Part shown: positions 36,490 to 44,242 of the stretch, in pieces | How the letters are laid out: the number at the start of each line of letters is the position of its first letter | How positions within the stretch are numbered: position 1 is the first letter of the stretch | From: Paenibacillus melissococcoides | GTDB taxonomy: Bacteria; Bacillota; Bacilli; Paenibacillales; Paenibacillaceae | NCBI GenBank assembly: GCA_944800085.1 | Contig: CALYLO010000003.1 | Location: 124,001 to 188,000 of the forward strand | DNA length: 64,000 nt | Reading direction: 5' to 3' | The notes under the pieces: model-generated | What the model saw: only the letters and a program-made list of their open reading frames with translations | Told to the model about the DNA's origin: nothing | The model's database searches: none | Translations under genes and position numbers: made by a program

Positions 36490-37938
36490 GTGGGTTCAAA
36501 AAAATGGGTACGAAAGCTGTTATTGGCGACCATGGCCATGGCGATGATTATTCCGATGCTGGCAGCTTGCACGAAGACAGATGAAGTGAAGCCGGGCCAA
36601 GAGCGCGTGCTTCGCATCGGCGTCTTATACGGCGGGAATGACGACACTTATTTCCGTTCTCAGTATACCGACGTGTACGAGTTTTCGAAGCAGGGGGCCG
36701 TTCGCATTGAGATCGTCCCTGCTGTGGATCAATCCGACCGATGGGGGTCGAATGGGGAGTATAAGCAGCCGGATTATGTAGAGGCATTGAAGAAGATTAT
36801 GACCGGAGCCAACCCGGTGGATGTGGTGGTTGTCGATGCCAGCCAGTATCTCCAGCTTGCCCGGGACGGCCTGCTTAAGCAGCTCGATCCGCTCATTCAA
36901 CAGGATAAAATCGATACGAACGAATTCGTGCCGACGGTCATTGACGGGTTGAAGGCGATGGGAGACAATAACTTGTACGGCTTAGCCCCTACATTCAGCT
37001 CTCAGGCTTTATTCTATAATAGAACATTATTCAATGAAGCAGGGGTCGAGCCTCCGACCGACAATATGACATGGGATCAAGTGTTCGACAAGGCTAAGCT
37101 TGTATCCAAGGGCGAAGGCAAGGATCGCGTCTATGGCTTCTCCTTCAATCATTATTTCGGCAGCGACCCGTTCTGGGATATGGTAAATACCTATGTTGAT
37201 CCGCTTAATCTCCGGTTGATCGATGACAAGGCGGATAATATGACAGTCAATAGTCCGAAGTGGGAGAACGTCTGGACGACGATCTCCAAACTGGTCGCTG
37301 AAAAAACAATTCCAGGTCCCAATGCGGAAATGCCGGAGACCCCGGATGGCCAATTCAATCCATTCCAGTATGATAGCTTCCTGTCCGGACGAGTCGCGAT
37401 GGTGCTCGGCGATTACTCGTTCATCAATTCCGATCTGTCGGACGCGATGAAGAACGCGGACAAAATCAAAGGGTTTACGAAATTCGATTGGGATGTCGTC
37501 ACGCTTCCTTCCCATGCGGAAGCCCCTGGCGTATCCGGGTTAGTCTCTCTGAACAATATTTTTTCGATCAACCAGAAGGCTCCGAATCCGGAGGATGCCT
37601 GGGATTTCGTAAAATTTGTGTCAAGCGAAGAATGGGCGAAGCTCCGCTCCCGCAGCAGCTATGAGCTCGTAGCGCGCCAGAAGTATATTCAGCCCAAGGA
37701 TGGGATTGACTTTAATATTTCCGCTTTCTACACCGTGAAGCCAATTCTGCCTTCAACGCACGATGAGGACGAATTATTTGGAAAGTATAGTTTATACGAA
37801 TTGTACGAGATCGGGCGCAACTTGTTCCAGGAAGTGATGGACAACAAGAAGGGCGTAAGCGAAGCACTGAAGGAATGGGAGACGAAGGGAAATCAGGTCT
37901 TGAAAAAGAAACAGGCCAATCCCGTCTACAGCAAATAA
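36490..37938 (+). CDS. Extracellular solute-binding lipoprotein (family 1-like)
   Basis: A 482-residue secreted lipoprotein: basic N-terminus, hydrophobic segment and lipobox MLAACTK. The body has the layout of carbohydrate-type solute-binding proteins, with VDVVVVDASQYLQLARDGLL, GLAPTFSSQALFYNRTLFNEAG, FLSGRVAMVLGDYSF and NPEDAWDFVKFVSSEEWAKL. Such proteins normally serve MalFG-type importers, yet no such permease genes are here; the gene is fused by position to the FtsX-type system (three bases after ATPase 2). GTG at 36490 follows GGAGGGG. It may deliver a ligand to, or sense a ligand for, the permease. Confidence 0.85.
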   Translation: MGSKKWVRKLLLATMAMAMIIPMLAACTKTDEVKPGQERVLRIGVLYGGNDDTYFRSQYTDVYEFSKQGAVRIEIVPAVDQSDRWGSNGEYKQPDYVEALKKIMTGANPVDVVVVDASQYLQLARDGLLKQLDPLIQQDKIDTNEFVPTVIDGLKAMGDNNLYGLAPTFSSQALFYNRTLFNEAGVEPPTDNMTWDQVFDKAKLVSKGEGKDRVYGFSFNHYFGSDPFWDMVNTYVDPLNLRLIDDKADNMTVNSPKWENVWTTISKLVAEKTIPGPNAEMPETPDGQFNPFQYDSFLSGRVAMVLGDYSFINSDLSDAMKNADKIKGFTKFDWDVVTLPSHAEAPGVSGLVSLNNIFSINQKAPNPEDAWDFVKFVSSEEWAKLRSRSSYELVARQKYIQPKDGIDFNISAFYTVKPILPSTHDEDELFGKYSLYELYEIGRNLFQEVMDNKKGVSEALKEWETKGNQVLKKKQANPVYSK

Positions 37939-37951
37939 AGAACTTCACAAG

Positions 37952-37987
37952 GACCGGCATGCCTGTATAGGCATCGCCGGTCTTTTT
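37952..37987 (+). terminator. Intrinsic terminator of the ABC operon
   Basis: GACCGGCATGCC, loop TGTATA, GGCATCGCCGGTC (one bulged G), then TTTTT. Confidence 0.88.
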
Positions 37988-38138
37988 CCGTTGCGGCAGC
38001 CTCTACTGCCGATCTGCAGCCGCCGCTGGCCGTCCGCCATTGGCCGTCCACCGCAGCTGCCCCGTCCGCCCAACATGGCTGCATGATTGTCGAGCATATC
38101 GAACACAATAGTAGCGACTGATGAAGAAAGGAGCCAGG

Positions 38139-38309
38139 ATGGCAATGCATTGGATTTATTGGGGCAAGCTGTATAACACGAAGTTCCAGGCCCGCTGCCT
38201 GCAGGAACGGCTGGAGCAGGATGCATGGATTTATGGATATGACACGCCGTATGAAGTTGAGGTCTTCCGCTCCCGCAAAGGAAAGTACGGAGTCCGCTTC
38301 GTTCTCTGA
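38139..38309 (+). CDS. Small protein of unknown function (56 residues)
   Basis: A short reading frame behind AAAGGAG with ATG at 38139 (alternatives 38121 and 38145). It begins MAMHWIYWGKLYNTKFQARC and ends YEVEVFRSRKGKYGVRFVL: basic, aromatic-rich, one cysteine, no membrane segment or signal. The alternating strand-like C-terminus and the good ribosome site argue for a real gene, but I do not recognise the family. It lies between the ABC operon terminator and the IS element. Confidence 0.55.
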   Translation: MAMHWIYWGKLYNTKFQARCLQERLEQDAWIYGYDTPYEVEVFRSRKGKYGVRFVL

Positions 38310-38330
38310 AGCGGAAAGGTAAGAAAATAT

Positions 38331-38350
38331 CATTTTTTTATACATTTTTC
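38331..38350 (+). repeat. Left copy of the target duplication of the ISNCY-like element
   Basis: A 20-base T-rich sequence, CATTTTTTTATACATTTTTC, directly abuts the left IS end at 38351 and recurs at 39823-39841 with one T fewer. Confidence 0.75.
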
Positions 38351-39822
38351 TGTCAATCGTCTGTGAAAATGTCACTTTAACTGTGCTATGAAAATGTCAC
38401 TTGTGTGATCAGAGGTCAGCCTTACCAGGTGACCTCTGCATAGCTATTATGTTGCGAATACATTGCATCTTGGAACGAACTGTTTTTTGTGGTACGCTTA
38501 TTTTTAGTGTTATCATACGTGGTTTTCCACGGATGATTCTGGGCGGGTTTGCGTGGCGACGCAGAACTCGCCTTTTTTGATCCAGACGTCTTGCGCTGTG
38601 GCTTCTGAGTTTCTTTGAGTGCCCAGGGCTGGCCTTGGTGCCACAACAATACATCCCCTGTTAACGTCTCCCGCACTTCAACCGTCGTTTTTGCATCCAG
38701 ACGAAGGGAAGCAGGCTGGGCAAGGGTATAGCACTTTCCGTTGTACGAGAGGGTGTTTCCGGTCCCGAGTTGCCGATAATTGCGAAGCGTGAACACATGA
38801 TTTAAATCGATAGACGGATCAAGCTTCAGGTAAGCCGAATCGGTCATTTTTGGCTCTATGGCAAATTTGTGATTGTGCTTCTGCAATAGGCTGGGCAGAG
38901 CCGCGTTCGCCTCTTCCAGCGTCTTGATGCCAAGAAGCCGCAGTTCGATCACCAAGCGATCCTGAAATGTTTGCCAGAGGCGTTCTACCCGTCCCTTGGC
39001 TTGCGGTGTAATTGCCTTGATGTGCTCAATATGCAAGTCAGCCATCGCTTTGCCGAAGTGGGAGAGCGGTTTGGTCTCCCCAGCGAGCTCTTGCTCGAGC
39101 GTCAGCTTTTCGTTAGGCGACCGGAAAATCGTATGCCGATCACTGTAAAGCCCAAGGGGAACCCCGTATTTTTCTATCCCTTGCTGCATGACTAGAGAGT
39201 AGGCCTCCCGGCATTCGTTCGGACGAAAGACGGCACCGACAACGGTACCTGTTGCATCGTCAATCGCAGCATGCAGCGTAAAGGATGAAGCCCGATCCTC
39301 CAACCATGCATAAGGAGTTGCGTCAATCTGCCACAGCATGCCGGCTTGCGGTTTGCGTTCCCGTGGCGGATGGGCTTTACTGCGACGCCGCTGCTTGGCT
39401 TGCTTGAGCCCACTAGCCAGAAGGATACGTCTCACGCTGGAAGCGCTCAGTGTCAACGATTCATGCTCCTCAAGAAGCTCTGCGAAGTGGCAGCAATTGC
39501 TTCCGTAATACTTGGCTGTGTACAGCTCAACGATTCGTTCCTTCACTTCATTGGGAAGGGCGTGATGAGGCTGTTTCCCCCGATTCTTGTGTATAAGTTC
39601 TTGTGCTCCTTTTCCGGATTGGTATTTCTTCTTTAGCCGAATGACTTGGCGTTCTGATAAACCCAGCGCTGCCGCTCCCTCCCTATTGGTCATCCGCCCA
39701 TCTATGATTTTCTCCACAACGAGTACCTTCTTCATTTCTGCTTTCGTCAATGTCAATATCTCCTGTCCCATAGTGACATTATCTCAGAACAGTTATAGGG
39801 TGACATTATCACAGAAGAACAA
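38351..39822 (-). mobile_element. ISNCY/IS1202-like insertion sequence
   Basis: A ~1.47-kb element with one transposase gene. The ends are imperfect inverted repeats: TGTCAATCGTCTGTGAAAAT on the left and, on the opposite strand at the right, TGTTCTTCTGTGATAATGTC. The core TCTGTGAWAATGTCAC (left from 38360, right up to 39815) is followed about 25 bases inside each end by a second AATGTCAC copy, probably paired transposase sites. Direct repeats of 19-20 bases flank both ends, an unusually long target duplication. Confidence 0.8.
38422..39771 (-). CDS. DDE transposase, ISNCY/IS1202-like family
   Basis: 449 residues. The N-terminus is a helix-turn-helix (TNREGAAALGLSERQVIRLK). An rve-type DDE core follows: WQIDATPYAWLED (first D), GLYSDRHTIF (second D) and KGRVERLWQTFQDRL (E). 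The C-terminus is a basic tail. All catalytic residues are present and the frame is intact, so the element may be active. The ATG at 39771 is the ORF start; a TTG a few codons inside, just after ACAGGAG, may be the real one. It is the only gene of the element. Confidence 0.88.
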   Translation of the reverse strand: MGQEILTLTKAEMKKVLVVEKIIDGRMTNREGAAALGLSERQVIRLKKKYQSGKGAQELIHKNRGKQPHHALPNEVKERIVELYTAKYYGSNCCHFAELLEEHESLTLSASSVRRILLASGLKQAKQRRRSKAHPPRERKPQAGMLWQIDATPYAWLEDRASSFTLHAAIDDATGTVVGAVFRPNECREAYSLVMQQGIEKYGVPLGLYSDRHTIFRSPNEKLTLEQELAGETKPLSHFGKAMADLHIEHIKAITPQAKGRVERLWQTFQDRLVIELRLLGIKTLEEANAALPSLLQKHNHKFAIEPKMTDSAYLKLDPSIDLNHVFTLRNYRQLGTGNTLSYNGKCYTLAQPASLRLDAKTTVEVRETLTGDVLLWHQGQPWALKETQKPQRKTSGSKKASSASPRKPAQNHPWKTTYDNTKNKRTTKNSSFQDAMYSQHNSYAEVTW

Positions 39823-39841
39823 CATTTTTTATACATTTTTC
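39823..39841 (+). repeat. Right copy of the target duplication of the ISNCY-like element
   Basis: CATTTTTTATACATTTTTC, nineteen bases, adjoins the right IS end and is followed at once by the TTGACT promoter element of the tRNA cluster. Confidence 0.75.
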
Positions 39842-39871
39842 TTGACTGTTCATGTAATGATATAGTATACT
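39842..39871 (+). promoter_or_regulatory. Promoter of the tRNA-fMet/Ile2/Leu cluster
   Basis: TTGACT (39842-39847), 18-base spacer, TATACT (39866-39871). The IS target duplication ends one base before it, so the insertion left the promoter intact. Confidence 0.7.
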
Positions 39872-39910
39872 AATACTTGTCGCTGCGAAAGAAAGACCGT
39901 AATAAAATGT

Positions 39911-39987
<77 letters not shown>

Positions 39988-40013
39988 ATATTTTGCAATA
40001 AGCAATGGCGTAG

Positions 40014-40090
40014 GGGCCCTTAGCTCAGTTGGTCAGAGCGGTCGGCTCATAACCGATTGGTCGTGGGTTCGAGTCCCTCAGGGCCCACCA
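40014..40090 (+). tRNA. tRNA-Ile2 (CAT, lysidine type)
   Basis: 77 bases with CCA; acceptor GGGCCCT/AGGGCCC, anticodon CAT in GGCTCATAACC. The fully paired acceptor rules out an initiator. The body resembles the Bacillus minor isoleucine tRNA (lysidine-modified CAU) more than elongator tRNA-Met, mainly in the anticodon arm and the GGTCGTGGGTTCGAGTCC segment. Confidence 0.75.
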
Positions 40091-40133
40091 AAACCGTTGT
40101 TTTCAAAGATTCATAGTGTTCGCACACTGATGT

Positions 40134-40222
40134 GCCGGGGTGGCGGAATTGGCAGACGCACAGGACTTAAAATCCTGCGGTAGGTGACTACCGTACCGGT
40201 TCGATCCCGGTCCTCGGCACCA
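40134..40222 (+). tRNA. tRNA-Leu (TAA)
   Basis: 89 bases with CCA and a long variable arm (GGTAGGTGACTACC). Acceptor GCCGGGG/CCTCGGC; anticodon TAA in GGACTTAAAATCC. Confidence 0.93.
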
Positions 40223-40246
40223 TTAATTGAAATGCCTGTACATAGA

Positions 40247-40286
40247 GAGTTCTGGATGACAGCGGTCATTGGCAGAGCTTTTTTTT
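40247..40286 (+). terminator. Terminator of the tRNA cluster, interrupted by IS110 copy 1
   Basis: AGTTCTGGATGAC pairs with GTCATTGGCAGAGCT with a small internal loop, followed by eight T. The T-run begins at 40279, which is also the first base shared with the second IS110 copy, so part of the T-tract may belong to the element. Confidence 0.6.
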
Positions 40287-41857
40287 CTGTGAAAATCCAA
40301 ACGCACTCATGAACGATTATCGTCTTTAAAAAGCTGCAGTTTTCTGAGAAATGACCATAAGATGCCCGGTCCACCTTCTTTGAAGGGGCCTTGTTTAAAA
40401 TCGCTATGTTTCGTCAATGCTGTAAGGTTAGTTGATCTGCATGAGTGGTGCTTGTGGTCCACCTTCGATGTAAATTTGTTTGTTCTTCAGCATGTGGTAA
40501 GCAATGATAAGTATCTTACGTGAAATGGCAATGCAAGCTTTTTTCTTTCCTCGTCGTGAAGCAATCTTCCAGAACTTTGTTGCCAAGACCGTGTTTCGTG
40601 AGCGAGCGATTGCCCAAGACGCTTCGCATAGTGTCACTTTTGCATGAGGATTGCCTTTTACGCTTTTTGTACTTTTTTTTTGCCTGCACTCTCGTGGTTG
40701 CCGGGTGCTACGCCAGCCCAAGAGGCAAGGTGATCTGCGGATGGAAATTGCTCCATATCGGCCCCGATTTCTGCAAGGAGTGCTGCAGCTGTTCGTTCGC
40801 TAACACCTGGAATGGTCTGAAGCAGTTCGTACTCCGTACGATAGGGCTCCAAGTGATCGTTAATTTCGGCTTCCAACCGAGCAATGGACTTCTCTAAGTA
40901 TTCGATATGCTCCCAACAATCTTTAATCAATCGAATTTGATGCGGGGTCATCGTGCCAAAAAGAGAGTCAGTAACTTCACTTTTTTTGTTCTTGATCGAA
41001 CCCTTGACGCTCGCTTCAACATCTTCCGCGTCAACGTAACCTTTTTCGATTAAGCGTTGCAACAAACTGCGCCCGGATACACCGAATACGTCTGAGATGA
41101 CACTGCCTAGCTTGACGTTACCTGCTTCAAGATACTTCTGGATTCGGTTTTTCTCCGCTGTTAGGGAGCCGATTCGTTTTTTTCGAAGTCGGCAGAGGTC
41201 CCGTAGCTCCCTTAAGTCCTCGGATGGCACAAAGCTGGGCTCAATTAGACCGACTCGAAGCAGCTTCGCGATCCATTCGGCATCACAAACATCCGTCTTG
41301 CGGCCAGGAACATTCTTAATGCGCTGCGCATTCGCCAGTACGACGGTGAAGTAGCCTTCAAGGATGTTGTAGACAGGTTTCCAATAGATTCCCGTGCTCT
41401 CCATTGCGATGTGTGTAACGCCTTGGGACTCCAGGTACTTAAGCAGTTCGAAAAGATGTTTGGTCATCGTTCCAAAGGTTCGGATCTCGCTGTGGGCCTC
41501 CCCCGCAGCATCTGTGGTCATCACACAAACGACGATTGTCTCTTGGTGAACGTCCATTCCAGCACAGCGTTCAAGCAATACTTCCATCTTGGCTTCCCTC
41601 CATAACTGAAATACATGACGGCGGATGAATTCGAGCTTGAGCATTTTTCTGTTCGCGGTTCTCTGATTGGGCATACAGAGCCAGCACAGGTTTGTACACA
41701 GAACTCATCCTCAACAGTTTATTTGTCGGGGTTACACCACCATTAAAAAGAACGTGTTTCGCGTCATGTAGTAGCAGTATGGGAAATAGGTCCGACCACT
41801 AAACCCTCGCTATTTTCATGCTAGGTTTGCGAACGAGAGTTCATGAATGTTTATTTT
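40279..41857 (-). mobile_element. IS110-family element, copy 1
   Basis: A 1579-base element defined by comparison with copy 2 (58856-60434): sequence identity starts in the T-tract at 40279 and stops after TTTATTTT at 41857. At least four single-base differences are seen between the copies. There are no terminal inverted repeats, as is usual for the family. About 270 bases lie upstream of the transposase (41588-41857) and 149 downstream; the upstream part is where IS110-group elements encode their guide (bridge) RNA. Confidence 0.9.
40428..41587 (-). CDS. IS110-family DEDD transposase, needs -1 frameshift (copy 1)
   Basis: A RuvC-like DEDD recombinase. The first frame begins with MEVLLERCAGMDVHQETIVV at 41587 behind GGAGGGAAGCC and runs through AMESTGIYWKPVYNILE and GRKTDVCDAEWIAKLL to the C-terminal domain, stopping at 40658 shortly after ESAGKKK. 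The family's remaining C-terminal part (KGNPHAKVTLCEASWAIARS, then FWKIASRRGKKKA) is in the -1 frame down to 40428. The frames join on nine A residues (T at 40673-40681): a -1 slip gives AGKKK-STKSVKGNP, the expected family sequence. The joined protein has about 386 residues, normal length. Confidence 0.85.
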
Positions 41858-41930
41858 CATCGATATGGCAAGGAAGCTGCCGTACGCTGTTATATTGCTT
41901 ATTAATGTGACGAAAGGGGAGGAAGCGGTT

Positions 41931-42653
41931 ATGGCGATAAAGATTCAAGAGGATTGGGCAGCATTGCTGCATGACGAGATTAGGCAGCCCTATTTCAAGC
42001 AGCTATGGGGATGGCTGAAGCAGGAGTATGAGCGTACGGTGGTATATCCGCCATTCGATCTTATCTTCTCTGCGCTCCATTATACTTCGTATGCGGACAC
42101 AAAAGTGGTTATCGTTGGACAAGACCCGTATCATGGACCTGGACAGGCGCATGGACTGAGCTTCTCTGTGCAGCCGGGCGTCCGCATTCCGCCCTCGCTC
42201 GTGAACATGCTGAAGGAGAGCGCAAGCGATATCGGCACGACGATGCCGCAGCATGGCTGCCTCATACCTTGGGCGAAGCAGGGCGTGCTGATGCTAAATA
42301 CGGTGCTGACCGTGCGCCAGGGGCAAGCGGCATCCCATCGCGGCATGGGGTGGGAGCGATTCACCGATCGCATTATTCAGCTGTTGAATGAGCGGGAGCA
42401 GCCGGTTGTCTTCGTGCTGTGGGGATCCTTTGCCCAAGCGAAGCAATCCATGATCGATACGAGACGGCACGGCATCGTCAAAGGCCCGCATCCAAGCCCG
42501 CTGTCGGCGCACCGCGGCTTTTTTGGGAGCCGCCCGTTCTCGCAAGTTAATGAATGGCTGCGCTCATGCGGAGAAACCGAGATCAATTGGCAGCTTCCTC
42601 CCGTTTCCGATATGGCTGTGGAAGAATTGCCGCAAATGGATAAGAACGCCTAG
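41931..42653 (+). CDS. ung: Uracil-DNA glycosylase
   Basis: Removes uracil from DNA to start base excision repair. The 240-residue product has the catalytic [18 protein letters not shown] (Asp activates water) and the DNA-intercalation motif [22 protein letters not shown] at 41931 follows AAAGGGGAGG; upstream in-frame ATGs (41847) begin inside the IS element and are not used. Copy 1 of the IS110 element ends only 73 bases upstream, so the native promoter may have been displaced. Confidence 0.95.
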   Translation: MAIKIQEDWAALLHDEIRQPYFKQLWGWLKQEYERTVVYPPFDLIFSALHYTSYADTKVVIVGQDPYHGPGQAHGLSFSVQPGVRIPPSLVNMLKESASDIGTTMPQHGCLIPWAKQGVLMLNTVLTVRQGQAASHRGMGWERFTDRIIQLLNEREQPVVFVLWGSFAQAKQSMIDTRRHGIVKGPHPSPLSAHRGFFGSRPFSQVNEWLRSCGETEINWQLPPVSDMAVEELPQMDKNA

Positions 42654-42660
42654 AGTTGAC

Positions 42661-42712
42661 GGAAGCCCTCTGTCTGTGCAGGTCCCGAAACCCAACGGAC
42701 AGAGCGGCTTCC
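42661..42712 (+). terminator. Inverted repeat after ung, possible terminator
   Basis: GGAAGCCCTCTGTC (42661-42674) pairs with GGACAGAGCGGCTTCC (42697-42712) with a small bulge. No T-run follows, so termination is uncertain. Confidence 0.45.
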
Positions 42713-42777
42713 CTCCATACCGGCCGGGGCTCAGCGGCCTTATGGAAGGAACTGACGGGGCAGGTACGAATAATTTG

Positions 42778-42806
42778 TTGACAAGAGCACTTCCCGATGA
42801 TAAGAT
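42778..42806 (+). promoter_or_regulatory. Promoter of tRNA-Val
   Basis: TTGACA (42778-42783), 17-base spacer, TAAGAT (42801-42806), ending 13 bases before the tRNA. Confidence 0.75.
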
Positions 42807-42819
42807 ATGTCTATCGATG

Positions 42820-42896
42820 TGTTCTGATAGCTCAGTAGGGAGAGCACCATCTTGACAGGGTGGGGGTCGGCGGTTCGAGCCCGTCTCAGAACACCA
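42820..42896 (+). tRNA. tRNA-Val (GAC)
   Basis: 77 bases with CCA; acceptor TGTTCTG/CAGAACA, D-arm GCTC/GAGC, anticodon stem CCATC/GGTGG around the loop TTGACAG, so anticodon GAC. Single gene with its own promoter and terminator. Confidence 0.9.
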
Positions 42897-42914
42897 TACT
42901 GTTACTGACGACGT

Positions 42915-42938
42915 CCTTGAATTTTCAAGGGCTTTTTT
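42915..42938 (+). terminator. Intrinsic terminator after tRNA-Val
   Basis: CCTTGAA/TTCAAGG stem with a two-base loop, then GC and six T. Confidence 0.85.
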
Positions 42939-43657
42939 ATATTTTCTATCCTTCTAGCCGCGCTCAAGCCTCCCGGTAATACTCATATATTAGCAGTGAT
43001 ATTTTAAGGTGGGGTTTCTTCAACAACGCAGGAAAGTGAAATCCTTGGGTCTGTCTCTTATGCTCAGTATCCCAATAACGCAGGAAAGTGGAATACACCA
43101 TCTGCCCTTATCCACTGCAAAGGAAGGTGGTTGTTGGGCGTATAGCTGGGACGAATGGTTCGGTGTAAGGCTCCGTGGAAACCTGACTCATTGGGAGAAT
43201 GAGCTTAAATCAATTAATGTAAGGATGTTGTCCAGAGGCAATGGGGAATTAGTAATTTGCTAGAAACGGTCGTACTGAGCCAAAGGGAGAATATACAAAA
43301 GAACTGGAGAAGGGCCTGCTGTGTCGACGGGAGGATGAACAAAAGGAACGGGAAACGGGGCGAGCGAAAGAACTAAAAGACCGCCTTACTGCAATAGTTC
43401 TCTCCAAAATCATGCACCAGGGTTATGGGTCTGGGAAGACGTAATCAGAAAACATAAGCGAAGGGGAGAATATTTAAAAAAGACGGAGAGCGGCTTTTGA
43501 ACACGGCGAGGGTAAGTAAAGATGGGTTCAGATACTAGGCCGTTCGAGAGCGAATGGAACGGGGCGGTATTCGGGTGTTCAGGTTTAAAAGCACAGGGTT
43601 CAGGGGAAAATGCCAATAGTGATTTTTCACGTTGCGGAGCATTCGGAGGGATTACGG
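42939..43657 (+). other. 719-base region without a supported gene; probable gene relics
   Basis: A 22-base sequence, CAAYAACGCAGGAAAGTGRAAT, occurs at 43021-43042 and 43073-43094. A GTG-initiated 84-codon frame at 43009-43263 lacks a ribosome site and recognisable features. From about 43256 to 43440 a frame without a start encodes a charged stretch (KGEYTKELEKGLLC, then KERETGRAKELKDRL), which looks like the tail of a decayed helical protein. No RNA gene or promoter is evident. Confidence 0.4.
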
Positions 43658-43849
43658 ATGAATAATCGCATGCAGTGGCTGGTCTTTATGGCTGCGATGG
43701 TGAGTATCCTATTGGTTGCTGTCGGCTGTACCGCGTGGGCTCGCGGCGCCGCTCCCTTGCCGCAGCCGGATCGTCTAGGACCGTCTTCACCCGTGATTCA
43801 ACTGGATGTGTACGGTACCGGCGTCCCGGCCCGTGTATACTCGCCATAA
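43658..43849 (+). CDS. Small secreted or lipid-anchored peptide (63 residues)
   Basis: ATG at 43658 follows CGGAGGGATTACGG. The N-terminus is a hydrophobic segment (WLVFMAAMVSILLVAVGCTA) with a possible lipobox AVGC, though position -3 is Ala rather than Leu. The remaining ~37 residues are Pro-rich and end DVYGTGVPARVYSP. The family is not recognised. A strong hairpin follows. Confidence 0.6.
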   Translation: MNNRMQWLVFMAAMVSILLVAVGCTAWARGAAPLPQPDRLGPSSPVIQLDVYGTGVPARVYSP

Positions 43850-43859
43850 CTTGACAGAA

Positions 43860-43909
43860 GGCCTTGTTCCGGTCCAGAAATTCACTTTCTGCGGCGCTGG
43901 AACAAGGCC
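43860..43909 (+). terminator. Convergent hairpin between the small lipoprotein and YtzI-like genes
   Basis: GGCCTTGTTCC (43860-43870) pairs perfectly with GGAACAAGGCC (43899-43909); an inner CCAGAAA/TTTCTG extends it. It lies between two converging genes and may serve both, although T-runs are weak. Confidence 0.6.
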
Positions 43910-43922
43910 GTTATTGTGATGA

Positions 43923-44102
43923 TTAGGGCTTCGCGACGGCGCCGCCTCCCTGCTCTTCTTCACGGGCTTGATCGGTATCAAGGAATGTCGTCTCCTCTTC
44001 CCATCTGCGGGAGTAAGCCTTCTTGGTGACGAACAGACATAGCCAAATGGTTAGAATGAAGAAAATGACCGATACAATAATGGTGACCATTATTGAATTC
44101 AA
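43923..44102 (-). CDS. YtzI-like small membrane protein (59 residues)
   Basis: A short gene on the minus strand: TTG at 44102, six bases after AAGGAGGG. It reads MNSIMVTIIVSVIFFILTIW, a single N-terminal membrane segment, then LFVTKKAYSRRWEEETTFLD and a short acidic/glycine tail ending GGGAVAKP. The hydrophobic segment followed by a TxKAYS motif matches YtzI of B. subtilis as I remember it; function unknown. ATG at 44090 is an alternative start. It is transcribed away from the GNAT gene, with a Crp/Fnr-like site between them. Confidence 0.75.
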   Translation of the reverse strand: MNSIMVTIIVSVIFFILTIWLCLFVTKKAYSRRWEEETTFLDTDQAREEEQGGGAVAKP

Positions 44103-44124
44103 TGCGTTCCCTCCTTCAAATCAC

Positions 44125-44211
44125 TGTGAGATGGATCACATCTAACTATACATGAAATCTAATTTTTTGTATAATGATATCTTATCTAAAACCGAAAAAT
44201 TGTGCACAATT
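44125..44211 (+). promoter_or_regulatory. Divergent control region with Crp/Fnr-like site and a second palindrome
   Basis: TGTGA-GATGGA-TCACA (44125-44140) is an exact match to the TGTGA-N6-TCACA Crp/Fnr half-site pattern. A perfect 14-base palindrome, AATTGTGCACAATT, is at 44198-44211. TATAAT (44170-44175) is an ideal -10 for the GNAT gene, but there is no matching -35, as expected of an activator-dependent promoter. Confidence 0.55.
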
Positions 44212-44242
44212 TTGACAAATGGTTGACAAGGAAGGTGCAGCA

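Noticed and set aside
37945..38226. 93-codon minus-strand frame after the ABC operon
   Set aside because: It overlaps the terminator and lacks a ribosome site; translation is low-complexity.
40520..40897. 125-codon plus-strand frame in IS110 copy 1 (and its twin at 59097)
   Set aside because: Antisense to the transposase; it carries no recognisable motif.
43021..43094. Spaced repeat considered as a CRISPR array
   Set aside because: Only two copies, imperfect, with no further units and no cas genes nearby.
43009..43263. 84-codon frame with GTG start
   Set aside because: No ribosome binding site, no compositional sign of a protein and internal repeat sequence; treated as part of a relic region.
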